A DNA stretch of 64,000 bases from Allomuricauda sp. (GTDB taxonomy: Bacteria > Bacteroidota > Bacteroidia > Flavobacteriales > Flavobacteriaceae), in NCBI RefSeq assembly GCF_028280385.1, contig NZ_JANQLX010000006.1, forward strand, positions 1-64,000, written 5' to 3'. Below, one piece after another: positions 8,186-15,822 of the stretch; the stretch's first letter is position 1, and every line of letters starts with the position of its first letter. A model generated the notes under the pieces. The model saw only the letters and a list, made by a program, of their open reading frames with translations, had not been told where the DNA came from and did not search any database. A program made the translations under genes and the position numbers.

Positions 8186-9205
8186 TTAGTTCAATATGTT
8201 AAAGTCCACCGTCGCTTTTATCACCCCTGTCTCTGGCTTTAACCAGCTGTCAAAATGTTCTATCATTTCTGTAAAGGGCACATTATGCGTGATAAAGGAT
8301 TCTGTTGGAAATTGGTCCAAAACACTTATCACGTGCTCAAAATCCTCAGTTGTTGCGTTCCTACTGCACAATAAGGTCATTTCCTTGGCATGCACTTTTG
8401 GGTGCGCATAGGTCAACTCCCCTTTGGACAATCCAACCAAAATAAAACGCCCACCATGTGACATATACTCCGGTCCGGCTTCAATCGCATATTTGTTTCC
8501 CGAGGCATCAAACACGGCTGTGCACAAATCCCCTTGGGTAATCTCCTCCACTTCTTCAACGGCTTTGTCACCTGCTCTCACCACATGGTCTACTCCTATC
8601 TTATCCTTGGCATATAACAATCGTTGCTCGTTCATATCAATGGCAATCACCTTTGCCCCGGCTATTTGTGCCAACTTCATGATTCCAATTCCAATTGGTC
8701 CACAACCTATTACCGCAATGGTTTCACCTGACACAATGTTGGCCCTTCTTAAGGCATGGGCCCCAATGGCCAGTGGCTCCACAATGGCCATTTCGTCATC
8801 GGACAAATGGTTAGCCGGCAACAGTACTTCCGTAGGCAACGTAATTTGCTCTTGCATTCCCCCATCGCCATGCACTCCCAAGACAGTCAGATTGGTACAG
8901 CAATTAGGTTTTCCATTCCTGCATGCAACACACTTACCGCAACTGAGATAGGGCATTATGACAACTTTGTCCCCAGCTTTTATCCCTTTTGCATTATCAT
9001 CAATTTCCAAGACCGTTGCGGCCAATTCATGGCCTAATATTCTAGGATAGGTAAAAAATGCCTGATTACCTCCGTATGCATGAAGATCCGTACCGCAAAT
9101 ACCCACTTTGTTGATTTGCAACAAGGCTTCATTTTTTTTTCGGACAGGAGGTTCTTTTTCTTTTAAAATAAACTCCCCTGGCCTCTCGCAAACGATATAT
9201 TTCAT
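8186..9205 (-). CDS. Zinc-dependent sugar-acid/alcohol dehydrogenase, LgoD-like
   Basis: A 339-residue medium-chain dehydrogenase (COG1063). Catalytic zinc ligands are Cys37 (GICGTD), His59 and Glu60 (GHE); structural zinc ligands are the Cys cluster at 89, 92, 95 and 102/103. The cofactor site is GCGPIGIG (about 167-174) followed by an acidic residue in IAIDMNE, suggesting NAD+. Length and the segments LGVHGDGG and YPRILGHE recall E. coli LgoD (YjjN), which oxidises L-galactonate to D-tagaturonate, and also RspB and threonine/iditol dehydrogenases. Two LacI-type operators lie just upstream, matching the one at the regulator gene. That shared control, and the need for a tagaturonate source for UxaB, favours the L-galactonate reaction, but this is inference. 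Confidence 0.8.
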   Translation of the reverse strand: MKYIVCERPGEFILKEKEPPVRKKNEALLQINKVGICGTDLHAYGGNQAFFTYPRILGHELAATVLEIDDNAKGIKAGDKVVIMPYLSCGKCVACRNGKPNCCTNLTVLGVHGDGGMQEQITLPTEVLLPANHLSDDEMAIVEPLAIGAHALRRANIVSGETIAVIGCGPIGIGIMKLAQIAGAKVIAIDMNEQRLLYAKDKIGVDHVVRAGDKAVEEVEEITQGDLCTAVFDASGNKYAIEAGPEYMSHGGRFILVGLSKGELTYAHPKVHAKEMTLLCSRNATTEDFEHVISVLDQFPTESFITHNVPFTEMIEHFDSWLKPETGVIKATVDFNILN

Positions 9206-9226
9206 TTACTAATTTCAATTCTCAAA

Positions 9227-9240
9227 TTCAAACGTTTGAA
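9227..9240. promoter_or_regulatory. LacI-type operator proximal to the dehydrogenase gene
   Basis: TTCAAACGTTTGAA, a perfect 14-bp palindrome 21 bp upstream of the dehydrogenase start codon. Its centre is 105 bp, ten helical turns, from the centre of the site at 9331-9346. Confidence 0.75.
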
Positions 9241-9330
9241 CATTTTGTCCAACCACATCAGCGAAACGCTAGTTTAAAGTTAATAAAAAGTTACCGAACA
9301 TTTCGCACTCCAACTAAATGATATTCAAAT

Positions 9331-9346
9331 GTTCAAACGTTTGAAC
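9331..9346. promoter_or_regulatory. LacI-type operator overlapping the dehydrogenase promoter
   Basis: GTTCAAACGTTTGAAC is a perfect 16-bp palindrome. Read on the minus strand it begins at the last G of a -7 box, the same arrangement as at the lacI promoter. Confidence 0.8.
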
Positions 9347-9353
9347 AAATATA
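9346..9353 (-). promoter_or_regulatory. -7 element for the dehydrogenase gene
   Basis: On the minus strand this reads TATATTTG, a perfect TAnnTTTG box. A weak -33 TTG is at 9372-9370 with a slightly short spacing. The transcript would carry a leader of about 130 nt containing the second operator. Confidence 0.55.
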
Positions 9354-9404
9354 TAAAAAACTTGTCACACAAGGGTACCATAATTTGTCTAATTTATAAC
9401 ACCT

Positions 9405-10211
9405 ATGGAGAATCATCTTAAAATTCTTATCGAAAAGGCCAATTCTGGAGATCGAAATGCCCTTGAACTGATTTTGAACGAAATTAAGGATATGGTATAC
9501 AACTTATCCCTGAAAATGTTGCTGTTTCCAGAGGACGCCAAGGACGCCACCCAAGAAATATTGATTAAGGTAATTACCCATTTAGGTACCTTTCAATTTC
9601 ATAGTAAGTTCAAGACTTGGGTGTACAGGGTGGCCACCAACCATTTGCTAAACCAGAAAGGAAAACGCTCCAAGGAATTTGCCATGTCTTTTGAAGATTA
9701 TGCCCTGCTCATCGACTCTGGCCAATCCAATTCAACAAGGTATGCAAAAAACGAAGGTGAGCTTGCCCTATTGGAGGAAGAGGTAAAAGTGAGCTGCACC
9801 CATGGGCTTTTGCTATGCCTGGATGAGGCGGCCAGAATGGTTTATATATTGTCCGAAATTCTTGAATTCAACAGCCTGGAGGGTTCTGCAATTTTGGGAA
9901 TAACCCCAGAAAATTACAGAAAGAAACTCTCCCGTTCCCGGACAAAAATCAGAAATTTTTTAAACAACAAGTGTGGATTGGCCAATTCCAAAAACCCTTG
10001 TCGTTGCAGTAAAAAAATTGATTTTCTGATTGATCAGAATATTATTGGGCCCAAAGATTTGAGGTTCGCCCACTTCACTAATCGCAGTATTGAACTGGTT
10101 GCGCAAATCGGCGAACTGGAAAAATCAGTGGCCATCTATCGCTCCACGACTAGTTTTCCATGTCCCGAATCCATATTGCACGAACTTAAAACCACTTTAA
10201 AAATCGATTGA
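9405..10211 (+). CDS. ECF-like RNA polymerase sigma factor with Cys-containing C-terminal extension
   Basis: A 268-residue sigma-70 family protein. Region 2 spans about residues 10-88 (DAKDATQEILIKVITHL, then FKTWVYRVATNHLL). Region 4 is near 130-187 (GSAILGITPENYRKKLSRSRTKIRNFL). Beyond this an extra C-terminal part of about 80 residues carries CGLANSKNPCRC (Cys190, Cys199, Cys201), a possible metal or redox site. I recall similar CG..N..NPCRC motifs in other long ECF proteins but cannot name the group. No anti-sigma factor is recognisable. The next gene, a small membrane protein, starts within 3 bp, so they are probably co-transcribed and the membrane protein may be its partner or target. 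Confidence 0.82.
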   Translation: MENHLKILIEKANSGDRNALELILNEIKDMVYNLSLKMLLFPEDAKDATQEILIKVITHLGTFQFHSKFKTWVYRVATNHLLNQKGKRSKEFAMSFEDYALLIDSGQSNSTRYAKNEGELALLEEEVKVSCTHGLLLCLDEAARMVYILSEILEFNSLEGSAILGITPENYRKKLSRSRTKIRNFLNNKCGLANSKNPCRCSKKIDFLIDQNIIGPKDLRFAHFTNRSIELVAQIGELEKSVAIYRSTTSFPCPESILHELKTTLKID

Positions 10212-10213
10212 AA

Positions 10214-10657
10214 ATGACCACCTACCTTTTGAAACTGAAACAATTTGTAATCATTACCCTGATCACGAGCATTTGGATAAACATTTCCGAGGTGTTCCGT
10301 TACTTCATCTTTGTGATGCCGACCACCAAGGATTTTTTTGACCACAAGGAAGGGGTGGCCCAAATGGATTGGGGGATTTTCGCTATTTGGGGGTTGTGGG
10401 ATACACTGTTGACCTCGCTTTTGGTTTTTATTTTTTGGTTGTATTCGAAGTCCTTTGGACTAAACATAAAATCCGTTTTAAACGCTGCCACGATTGTTTG
10501 GTTGTCCGTATTTGTTATTTTCTGGGTGGCCACCGCCAATATGGGATTGTCCAATTGGGGTATACTTCTTATCACCCTTCCACTAAGTTGGTTGGAAATG
10601 GTTGTTGGTGCCTGGATTGCCTATTTATTGTTCATTAAGACCCTGAATACCCGTTGA
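10214..10657 (+). CDS. Small four-TM membrane protein of unknown function
   Basis: 147 residues from ATG 10214; an overlapping TTG at 10208 is possible. The sequence has four hydrophobic segments: about 8-30 (FVIITLITSIWINI), 50-75 (IWGLWDTLLTSLLVFIFWLY), 86-107 (AATIVWLSVFVIFWVA) and 113-140. I do not recognise the family. It starts 2 bp after the sigma-factor stop, so the two form an operon, and the palindrome at 10701-10728 ends the unit. Confidence 0.75.
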   Translation: MTTYLLKLKQFVIITLITSIWINISEVFRYFIFVMPTTKDFFDHKEGVAQMDWGIFAIWGLWDTLLTSLLVFIFWLYSKSFGLNIKSVLNAATIVWLSVFVIFWVATANMGLSNWGILLITLPLSWLEMVVGAWIAYLLFIKTLNTR

Positions 10658-10700
10658 CAAATCTTTATTGCCTTGTTTGGTTATGCCTATCAAGTAATTG

Positions 10701-10728
10701 ATTGGGCCAATGAAAACATTGGCCCAAT
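10701..10728. terminator. Palindromic transcription terminator between convergent genes
   Basis: A perfect 12-bp stem, ATTGGGCCAATG with CATTGGCCCAAT, and an AAAA loop. It lies between the sigma/membrane operon and the end of metE. The U-run is short on both sides, so it may be a modest bidirectional terminator. Confidence 0.6.
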
Positions 10729-10731
10729 TTG

Positions 10732-13053
10732 CTAGTACGATGGCTGCTCAACCTCGTTTCTTAATTGTTGGGCAGCTGTGACCATCACCTTCAAAGCCTC
10801 CTTGGTCTCTTCCCATTTACGGGTTTTTAGACCACAATCCGGGTTTACCCAAATGTTGGAAGCAGGAATTAAACCTTCTGCCTTTCTCAACAGGCTTAAA
10901 ATTTCCTCGGATGATGGAATCCTAGGGGAGTGAATATCATAGACCCCTGGTCCAATATCATTGGGGTAGTCAAAATCCGAGAATACATCCAAGAGTTCCA
11001 TTTGTGAACGTGAACATTCTATGGTAACCACGTCGGCATCCATTTGCGCAATATGTTCAATGATGTCATTGAACTCTGAATAACACATATGTGTATGAAT
11101 CTGTGTGGTGTCCTTTACAACGCAAGTAGACAGTTTGAAGGAGGCAACTGCCCATTCCAAATAAGCCTCCCAATCCTTTTTTCTCAAAGGAAGTCCTTCG
11201 CGCAGGGCAGGTTCATCCACCTGAATTACCTTAATATTGAAATTTTCCAGTTGCTCAACCTCATCGCGTATGGCCAAAGCAATTTGACTACAGGTTAGGG
11301 AACGGGGTTGATCATCCCTAACAAAGGACCATTGCAATATGGTCACGGGGCCTGTCAGCATCCCCTTTACCGGTTTAGAGGTCAAGGATTGAGCATAGGT
11401 GGTGCAAAATAAGGTCATTGCTTCCGGTCTGGAGACATCGCCAAATATTATTGGGGGCTTTACACAACGGGAGCCATAACTCTGCACCCAAGCATACTCA
11501 GTAAAAACAAATCCCTTCAATCTTTCACCAAAATACTCCACCATATCGTTTCGCTCAAATTCCCCATGTACCAATACATCAAGATCTATTTCTTCTTGAA
11601 AGGCAATTGCTTTTTCCATTTCATTTAGGATGCGCTCCATGTACTGCCGCTCGGTGAGGTCACCATTTTTAAACTGCCTTCTAAGCCGTCTCACCTCCTG
11701 GGTTTGTGGAAAAGACCCAATTGTGGTTGTGGGAAATAAAGGCAGCTTTAGCTGTTCCTGCTGTAGTACTTTCCTTTTTTTGAAGGTAGCATTCCTTTGA
11801 TAGTCACGCTCATCCAATATCCTAATGCGCTGTTTTACACCAGGGTCATGTATCAGGGAAGAATTTTTTCTTTTTGACCTAGCGATCTCATTCTGTAAAA
11901 AAAGTAGATGGGTGCTGTATTCTGGGAGGCTGGCCAAGGTTTTGAGATGTTGGAGCTCGTCCAGCTTTTGTTTGGCAAATGCCATCCACTCCTTCATCTC
12001 GCGCGAAAGAACTGACTCTTTGGTTTCCAATTCCAAATCCACGGGAACATGAAGCAAGGAACAGGATGTTGAGATAAAGATTCGCTCTGCTGTTACCTTT
12101 GATGTTGCAGTCTGGATAAGTCTGAGGGACATTGAAAAATCATTTATCCATATGTTCCTGCCATCCACAAGTCCTAAAGAGAGGGAAACACCTTCCTTTA
12201 ATTTTTTTGATTCAAGAACAATCTCCAATTCATCTGGAGCCCTCTTTAAATCAAAATGAACAGCACAAACAGGCAAGGAAAGGACAGTATCCAAATTATC
12301 CCCATAGGCTCCAAAATAGCTGGTCAAGAGAATCTTTAAATCTGGATGATCTTGATGTAATTTGCTATAAACCTCAACGATGGCCCGTTGTTCCTTTTCG
12401 GTCAGGTCCATGCTAAGGTAAGGCTCGTCAATTTGCACCCAGCTAGCCCCAGCTTGGTTGAGTTGTGCTAGAATTTCATTGTAGACGGGAAGGATACGTG
12501 ACAAAAGATCTAGTCTATGGAAACCCGACTCCTTCTCCTTTCCAAGAAGTAGGTACGAGACCGGCCCCAACAGAACTGGTTTGGTATGAATTCCCATAGC
12601 TTGGGCTTCCTTGAACTCGTCCACTATTTTCGTTGAGAACAGATGGAATTCCTGGTCCTTACTGAACTCGGGTACGATGTAGTGATAGTTGGTATCGAAC
12701 CACTTGGTCATCTCCATCGCAATAAGGTCCATACCGTCCTCTTGAAGTCCCCGGGCCATTGCAAAATAGAGGTCTAAAGGATGTTTGTCAGACTCCTTTA
12801 TTACCTTGTAGCGTTCGGGAATGGCTCCCACCATCAAGGTCATGTCAAGAACATGGTCATAAAAGGAAAAATCATTGGAAGGAATCAGGTCGATACCCTT
12901 TTGTTGCTGGAGTTCCCAGTTTTTTGCCCTAATGGTCTTACCGGTCTCCAATAGGTCGTCCAGGCCAATCCTGTTCGACCAGTACTTTTCGCAAGCTCGT
13001 TTTAGCTCGCGATGGGCCCCGATTCTCGGATAGCCCAGATTGCTTGTTTTCAT
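10732..13053 (-). CDS. metE: Cobalamin-independent methionine synthase
   Basis: 773 residues from ATG 13053 (MKTSNLGYPRIG), the standard MetE N-terminus; a start at 13080 would add nine residues lying in the leader hairpin. It has both MetE barrels: the N-terminal folate-binding half and the C-terminal catalytic half starting near LPLFPTTTIGSFPQT. The zinc-binding HTHMCYSEF and NPDCGLKTRKW segments provide the His/Cys ligands. It transfers the methyl group from 5-methyltetrahydrofolate polyglutamate to homocysteine. A cobalamin riboswitch upstream on the same strand implies the gene is shut off when vitamin B12 is present and a B12-dependent MetH elsewhere takes over; that MetH is not in the window. 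Confidence 0.97.
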   Translation of the reverse strand: MKTSNLGYPRIGAHRELKRACEKYWSNRIGLDDLLETGKTIRAKNWELQQQKGIDLIPSNDFSFYDHVLDMTLMVGAIPERYKVIKESDKHPLDLYFAMARGLQEDGMDLIAMEMTKWFDTNYHYIVPEFSKDQEFHLFSTKIVDEFKEAQAMGIHTKPVLLGPVSYLLLGKEKESGFHRLDLLSRILPVYNEILAQLNQAGASWVQIDEPYLSMDLTEKEQRAIVEVYSKLHQDHPDLKILLTSYFGAYGDNLDTVLSLPVCAVHFDLKRAPDELEIVLESKKLKEGVSLSLGLVDGRNIWINDFSMSLRLIQTATSKVTAERIFISTSCSLLHVPVDLELETKESVLSREMKEWMAFAKQKLDELQHLKTLASLPEYSTHLLFLQNEIARSKRKNSSLIHDPGVKQRIRILDERDYQRNATFKKRKVLQQEQLKLPLFPTTTIGSFPQTQEVRRLRRQFKNGDLTERQYMERILNEMEKAIAFQEEIDLDVLVHGEFERNDMVEYFGERLKGFVFTEYAWVQSYGSRCVKPPIIFGDVSRPEAMTLFCTTYAQSLTSKPVKGMLTGPVTILQWSFVRDDQPRSLTCSQIALAIRDEVEQLENFNIKVIQVDEPALREGLPLRKKDWEAYLEWAVASFKLSTCVVKDTTQIHTHMCYSEFNDIIEHIAQMDADVVTIECSRSQMELLDVFSDFDYPNDIGPGVYDIHSPRIPSSEEILSLLRKAEGLIPASNIWVNPDCGLKTRKWEETKEALKVMVTAAQQLRNEVEQPSY

Positions 13054-13059
13054 TGCTAA

Positions 13060-13093
13060 AGCTTTTATAAAATTGAACAATTTGATAAAAGCT
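13060..13093 (-). promoter_or_regulatory. Hairpin at the metE translation start
   Basis: The stem AGCTTTTAT with ATAAAAGCT (13060-13068 and 13085-13093) ends seven bases before the metE ATG. On the mRNA the distal arm adjoins a GGAG sequence. It could control ribosome access as part of the riboswitch expression platform; this is inference. Confidence 0.4.
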
Positions 13094-13214
13094 CCTTAGC
13101 TCAACTTCGCAATGCCTTGAGCAAGAAGAACGCATGAAACACCCAACCATGTAATCAGGGAAACAAATCAGTACGTTCGACCTACCTTGAACGCGAAGGC
13201 ACCGTCAAAATCCT

Positions 13215-13410
13215 ACAATGTAGGAACGATACGGGCAGGTATCCTGGCTTATCCGATTTTCACCGCCTTCTCATCCCTTTAAAGGACAATGGCATTTTTG
13301 GCAAAAACATGCTATCCCGTATAACGGAATCGAACTTACAGTTGCGCGTCAGCTCATGATTTTCACATGATTCCCTATTAACCCCATCTTTCAACAGGGA
13401 CCCTTACCGT
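13215..13410 (-). ncRNA. Cobalamin (AdoCbl-type) riboswitch
   Basis: Read on the minus strand, the region contains the B12 box AGCCAGGATACCTGCC (13249-13234) and, further 5', the conserved core segments GGGAATC, GTGAAAATC and GAGCTGACGCGCAACTGTAA (near 13375-13330). These are the invariant parts of the cobalamin riboswitch. The 5' end is near GGTAAGGGTCCCTGTTG at about 13410. Its place upstream of metE is the classical arrangement in which B12 represses the B12-independent enzyme. A short palindrome TCCTACATTGTAGGA follows the B12 box. The stretch 13411-13568 shows no further feature I can support. Confidence 0.93.
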
Positions 13411-13568
13411 TTTGATAAAGAAATTAAGTAAAGAACTTATTTGGGCTAAAATTAGATAATATTGTTTTCATATCCAGTATCATAACAAAGAAATGGAAAA
13501 TTGATAGCTCCTGTAACGGTGCATTTCCAAGTGGTACCGCAAATCAAAAATTATTTTAATCGACCAGA

Positions 13569-13925
13569 TTAGCCAGCACGCTTCCTAATTTCTTCACGGT
13601 GCGCCGTTCCCCAATCGGCTAGATTGCTGATTACCGGAACCAGTTTTTCACAGTATTCGGTCAATTCATATCTAACAGTGATGGGTCTGGTATCCATAAT
13701 AGTCCGTTTTACCAGCAGGTTGGTTTCCATTTCCTTGAGTTCCCTGCTCAACATCTTTCCGGATATCCCTTCCACATCTTCCAACAAATCCGAGTATCGC
13801 TTTGGCCCAAAATAAAGGGCCACCAATATGTGCATTTTCCATTTACCCCCCAACACGTACATCGTGTCAGATATCGCCCTGATCTTGTGCCTGCAGGCCT
13901 GCAGCTTTTTTTTGTCACTTCCCAT
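13569..13925 (-). CDS. HxlR-family transcriptional regulator
   Basis: A 118-residue winged-helix protein. The N-terminal part, CRHKIRAISDTMYVLGGKWK, and MHILVALYFGPKRYSDLLEDVEGISGKMLSRELKEME are the HxlR signature. HxlR proteins respond to aldehydes, quinones or electrophiles and usually control the divergent gene. Here the neighbour is a nitroreductase starting 106 bp away, with an inverted repeat at 13948-13972 in between. Confidence 0.92.
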   Translation of the reverse strand: MGSDKKKLQACRHKIRAISDTMYVLGGKWKMHILVALYFGPKRYSDLLEDVEGISGKMLSRELKEMETNLLVKRTIMDTRPITVRYELTEYCEKLVPVISNLADWGTAHREEIRKRAG

Positions 13926-13947
13926 GGTTCGTCACTTTGTTACCTCT

Positions 13948-13972
13948 AGGTTACTGTTACTTTTAGTAACCT
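13948..13972. promoter_or_regulatory. Inverted-repeat operator between HxlR gene and nitroreductase
   Basis: AGGTTACT and AGTAACCT form a perfect 8-bp inverted repeat with a 9-base spacer that itself contains GTTACT. Further GTTAC and GTAAC cores lie on either side (13939-13978). It is the likely site for the HxlR regulator. Confidence 0.65.
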
Positions 13973-14031
13973 AGTAACAAAAGTATATATATTTGACAAA
14001 AATTCACAATGCAATATAAAACAATCAGGAT

Positions 14032-14661
14032 ATGAATTTAATTGAGACCATGAACTGGAGGTATGCGGTTAAAAAATACAACCCACAAAAAGTACCTGCG
14101 GAAAAGGTGAATGAAATATTGGAAGCCATTGGACTAACTGCTACTTCCGCTGGTATACAGCCCTATCGCCTTTTTGTGATCCATAACGCGGAAATAAGAA
14201 AAGTATTGGCATCGGATTCCTTCAACACCCAGATAACCGAGGCTTCCCATCTCATTGCGTTTGCTGCATTCGACTCCATTTCAAAAGAGCAAATTGCTGA
14301 TTTGGTACACTTCATGGCCAAAGAACGAGAGCTTCCGGAATTGGCCCTGGAACCCTACAAAAAATCCCTTGAGCAATATATTTTATCCAGGACAGATCAC
14401 GAAAATTTCATCTGGTCGTCCCAACAGGCCTATATAGCATTGGGCACCGCTCTTATTGCTGCTGCCAATGCCAAGGTAGATGCAACACCCATGGAAGGGT
14501 TTAATTCTGAAAAACTGGATGAGCTCCTACTTCTCAAGGAAAAGGGTTTAAAAAGTGTACTCTTGCTCGCGCTCGGGTACCGGGATGCCGAAAAGGATAT
14601 TCTTGCCCACCAAAAAAAGGTAAGATTACCCTTAGAAAAACTGGTGACCCAGATCAATTGA
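14032..14661 (+). CDS. NAD(P)H-dependent nitroreductase family oxidoreductase
   Basis: A 209-residue FMN enzyme of the NfsB/nitroreductase type. MNWRYAVKKYNPQKVPAEKV is the typical N-terminal FMN phosphate-binding segment. ATSAGIQPYRLFVI is the dimer/FMN loop, and QAYIALGTALIAAANAKVDATPMEGF is the conserved central helix and loop. The end LLALGYRDAEKD matches LxxGYxxxxD. It reduces nitro compounds or quinones in the cytosol. It is divergent from an HxlR regulator and followed by a DoxX-like gene, a common electrophile-response arrangement. Confidence 0.93.
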   Translation: MNLIETMNWRYAVKKYNPQKVPAEKVNEILEAIGLTATSAGIQPYRLFVIHNAEIRKVLASDSFNTQITEASHLIAFAAFDSISKEQIADLVHFMAKERELPELALEPYKKSLEQYILSRTDHENFIWSSQQAYIALGTALIAAANAKVDATPMEGFNSEKLDELLLLKEKGLKSVLLLALGYRDAEKDILAHQKKVRLPLEKLVTQIN

Positions 14662-14690
14662 TTTCCTAAAAAAAAGAAACACAAAATAAA

Positions 14691-15092
14691 ATGTTACCAA
14701 ACGATCTAAAAATGAAAAATAGAAGCAAAACTCTTTACTGGATTTTCACAGGATTGCTTTCGGCATCCATGGTTACTTCGGCCACTCGATATTTCTTGGA
14801 TATTGGGCAATTTCAACAGTATTTTACGGCATTTGGGTACAATGGCCGTATTGTGGTACCTCTAGCTATTGCAAAATTGATGGCCATAACGGTCATTTTG
14901 ATCAACAAATGGCCTGGATTAAAGGAATGGGCCTATGCCGGTTTGTTCTTTAATTTCATCTTGGCCTTGGAAGCCCATATTTTTCTTGGGGACAGTCAAT
15001 TTTTTGGTCCTATAGTTGCGCTCGTTTTTTTAGGACTATCCTATTATTTCTATCGCCAGTTGCCGAAGACTGGGCAATCCACGGATCAATGA
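14691..15092 (+). CDS. DoxX-like membrane protein
   Basis: 133 residues from ATG 14691, which follows the A-rich AAAATAAA typical of this genome; ATG 14712 is an alternative. Four membrane segments are visible (about 16-36, 50-70, 77-98 and 104-124), including IVVPLAIAKLMAITVILI and LALEAHIFLG, the pattern of the DoxX-like family. It lies 29 bp after the nitroreductase and is probably under the same HxlR control. DoxX proteins are linked to redox or quinone handling at the membrane, but the role is not defined. Confidence 0.75.
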   Translation: MLPNDLKMKNRSKTLYWIFTGLLSASMVTSATRYFLDIGQFQQYFTAFGYNGRIVVPLAIAKLMAITVILINKWPGLKEWAYAGLFFNFILALEAHIFLGDSQFFGPIVALVFLGLSYYFYRQLPKTGQSTDQ

Positions 15093-15150
15093 CAAGATTG
15101 GTCAGGAACCATTTCCAGGAAGTCAATCGGGGTCTTAAGATAGGGTGGAT

Positions 15151-15822
15151 TTAGTTGGATTCCTTTTTAAGGATTTCAATGTGCCGTATCAAACGTTTCA
15201 CCTCCAATTCCAAGGTGCCGTTATATACCCCCCGGATATATCCCTCTCCATCCACCAAAATAAAATTTTCGGTATGGATGAAATCATCCGAATCCGTTTT
15301 GTCCTTAAGGTCATAATCGGCAAAATATCCCTTTCTGGCCACTTGGTATAAGGAATCCTTGTTTCCTGTAACCAGATTCCATTGGGGCAGGCTTATTTCA
15401 TTTTCCTCGGCGTATGCGGCCAAGCGATCTACGGTATCCACCTCCGGCATTACCGTATGGGACAACAGTCCGATATCCGGGTCGTTTTTATACGTCTCCT
15501 GAAGAAGACCCATATTCTTGGTCAATTTTGGGCAAATGCCCGGACAAATGGTGAAAAAGAAATCCGCTACATAGATCTTTCCTGCAAAAGTTTTTTGGGT
15601 TACCTCCTGCCCCAGTTGATTGGTAAATGAAAATGCTGGAATCTTATGGACGCCCTTTTCCCACCGCGGCGTAAATTCAGGTGAGTTGAAATAAGGCAAT
15701 CTTTCCACTTCCTCCTGCTGGTTTGCCATGTTGCTGATACTTTCCTTCTTCTTTTCATTACAGGAAGCAAGCATAAGGACCATCGCTGTCAAAAGAATCC
15801 ATCTATCTAAGAACATTGGCAT
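15151..15822 (-). CDS. SCO1/SenC-family lipoprotein
   Basis: 223 residues with a lipoprotein signal ending at LASC (Cys21). The thioredoxin fold carries the copper/thiol motif CPGIC (Cys93 and Cys97) and the conserved distal His183 (FIHTENFILVD). SCO proteins deliver copper to cytochrome c oxidase or act as thiol-disulfide reductases in the periplasm. Here there is no oxidase gene nearby. It is the last gene of a four-gene exported operon and overlaps the preceding YwqK-like gene by 20 bp. Confidence 0.92.
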   Translation of the reverse strand: MPMFLDRWILLTAMVLMLASCNEKKKESISNMANQQEEVERLPYFNSPEFTPRWEKGVHKIPAFSFTNQLGQEVTQKTFAGKIYVADFFFTICPGICPKLTKNMGLLQETYKNDPDIGLLSHTVMPEVDTVDRLAAYAEENEISLPQWNLVTGNKDSLYQVARKGYFADYDLKDKTDSDDFIHTENFILVDGEGYIRGVYNGTLELEVKRLIRHIEILKKESN

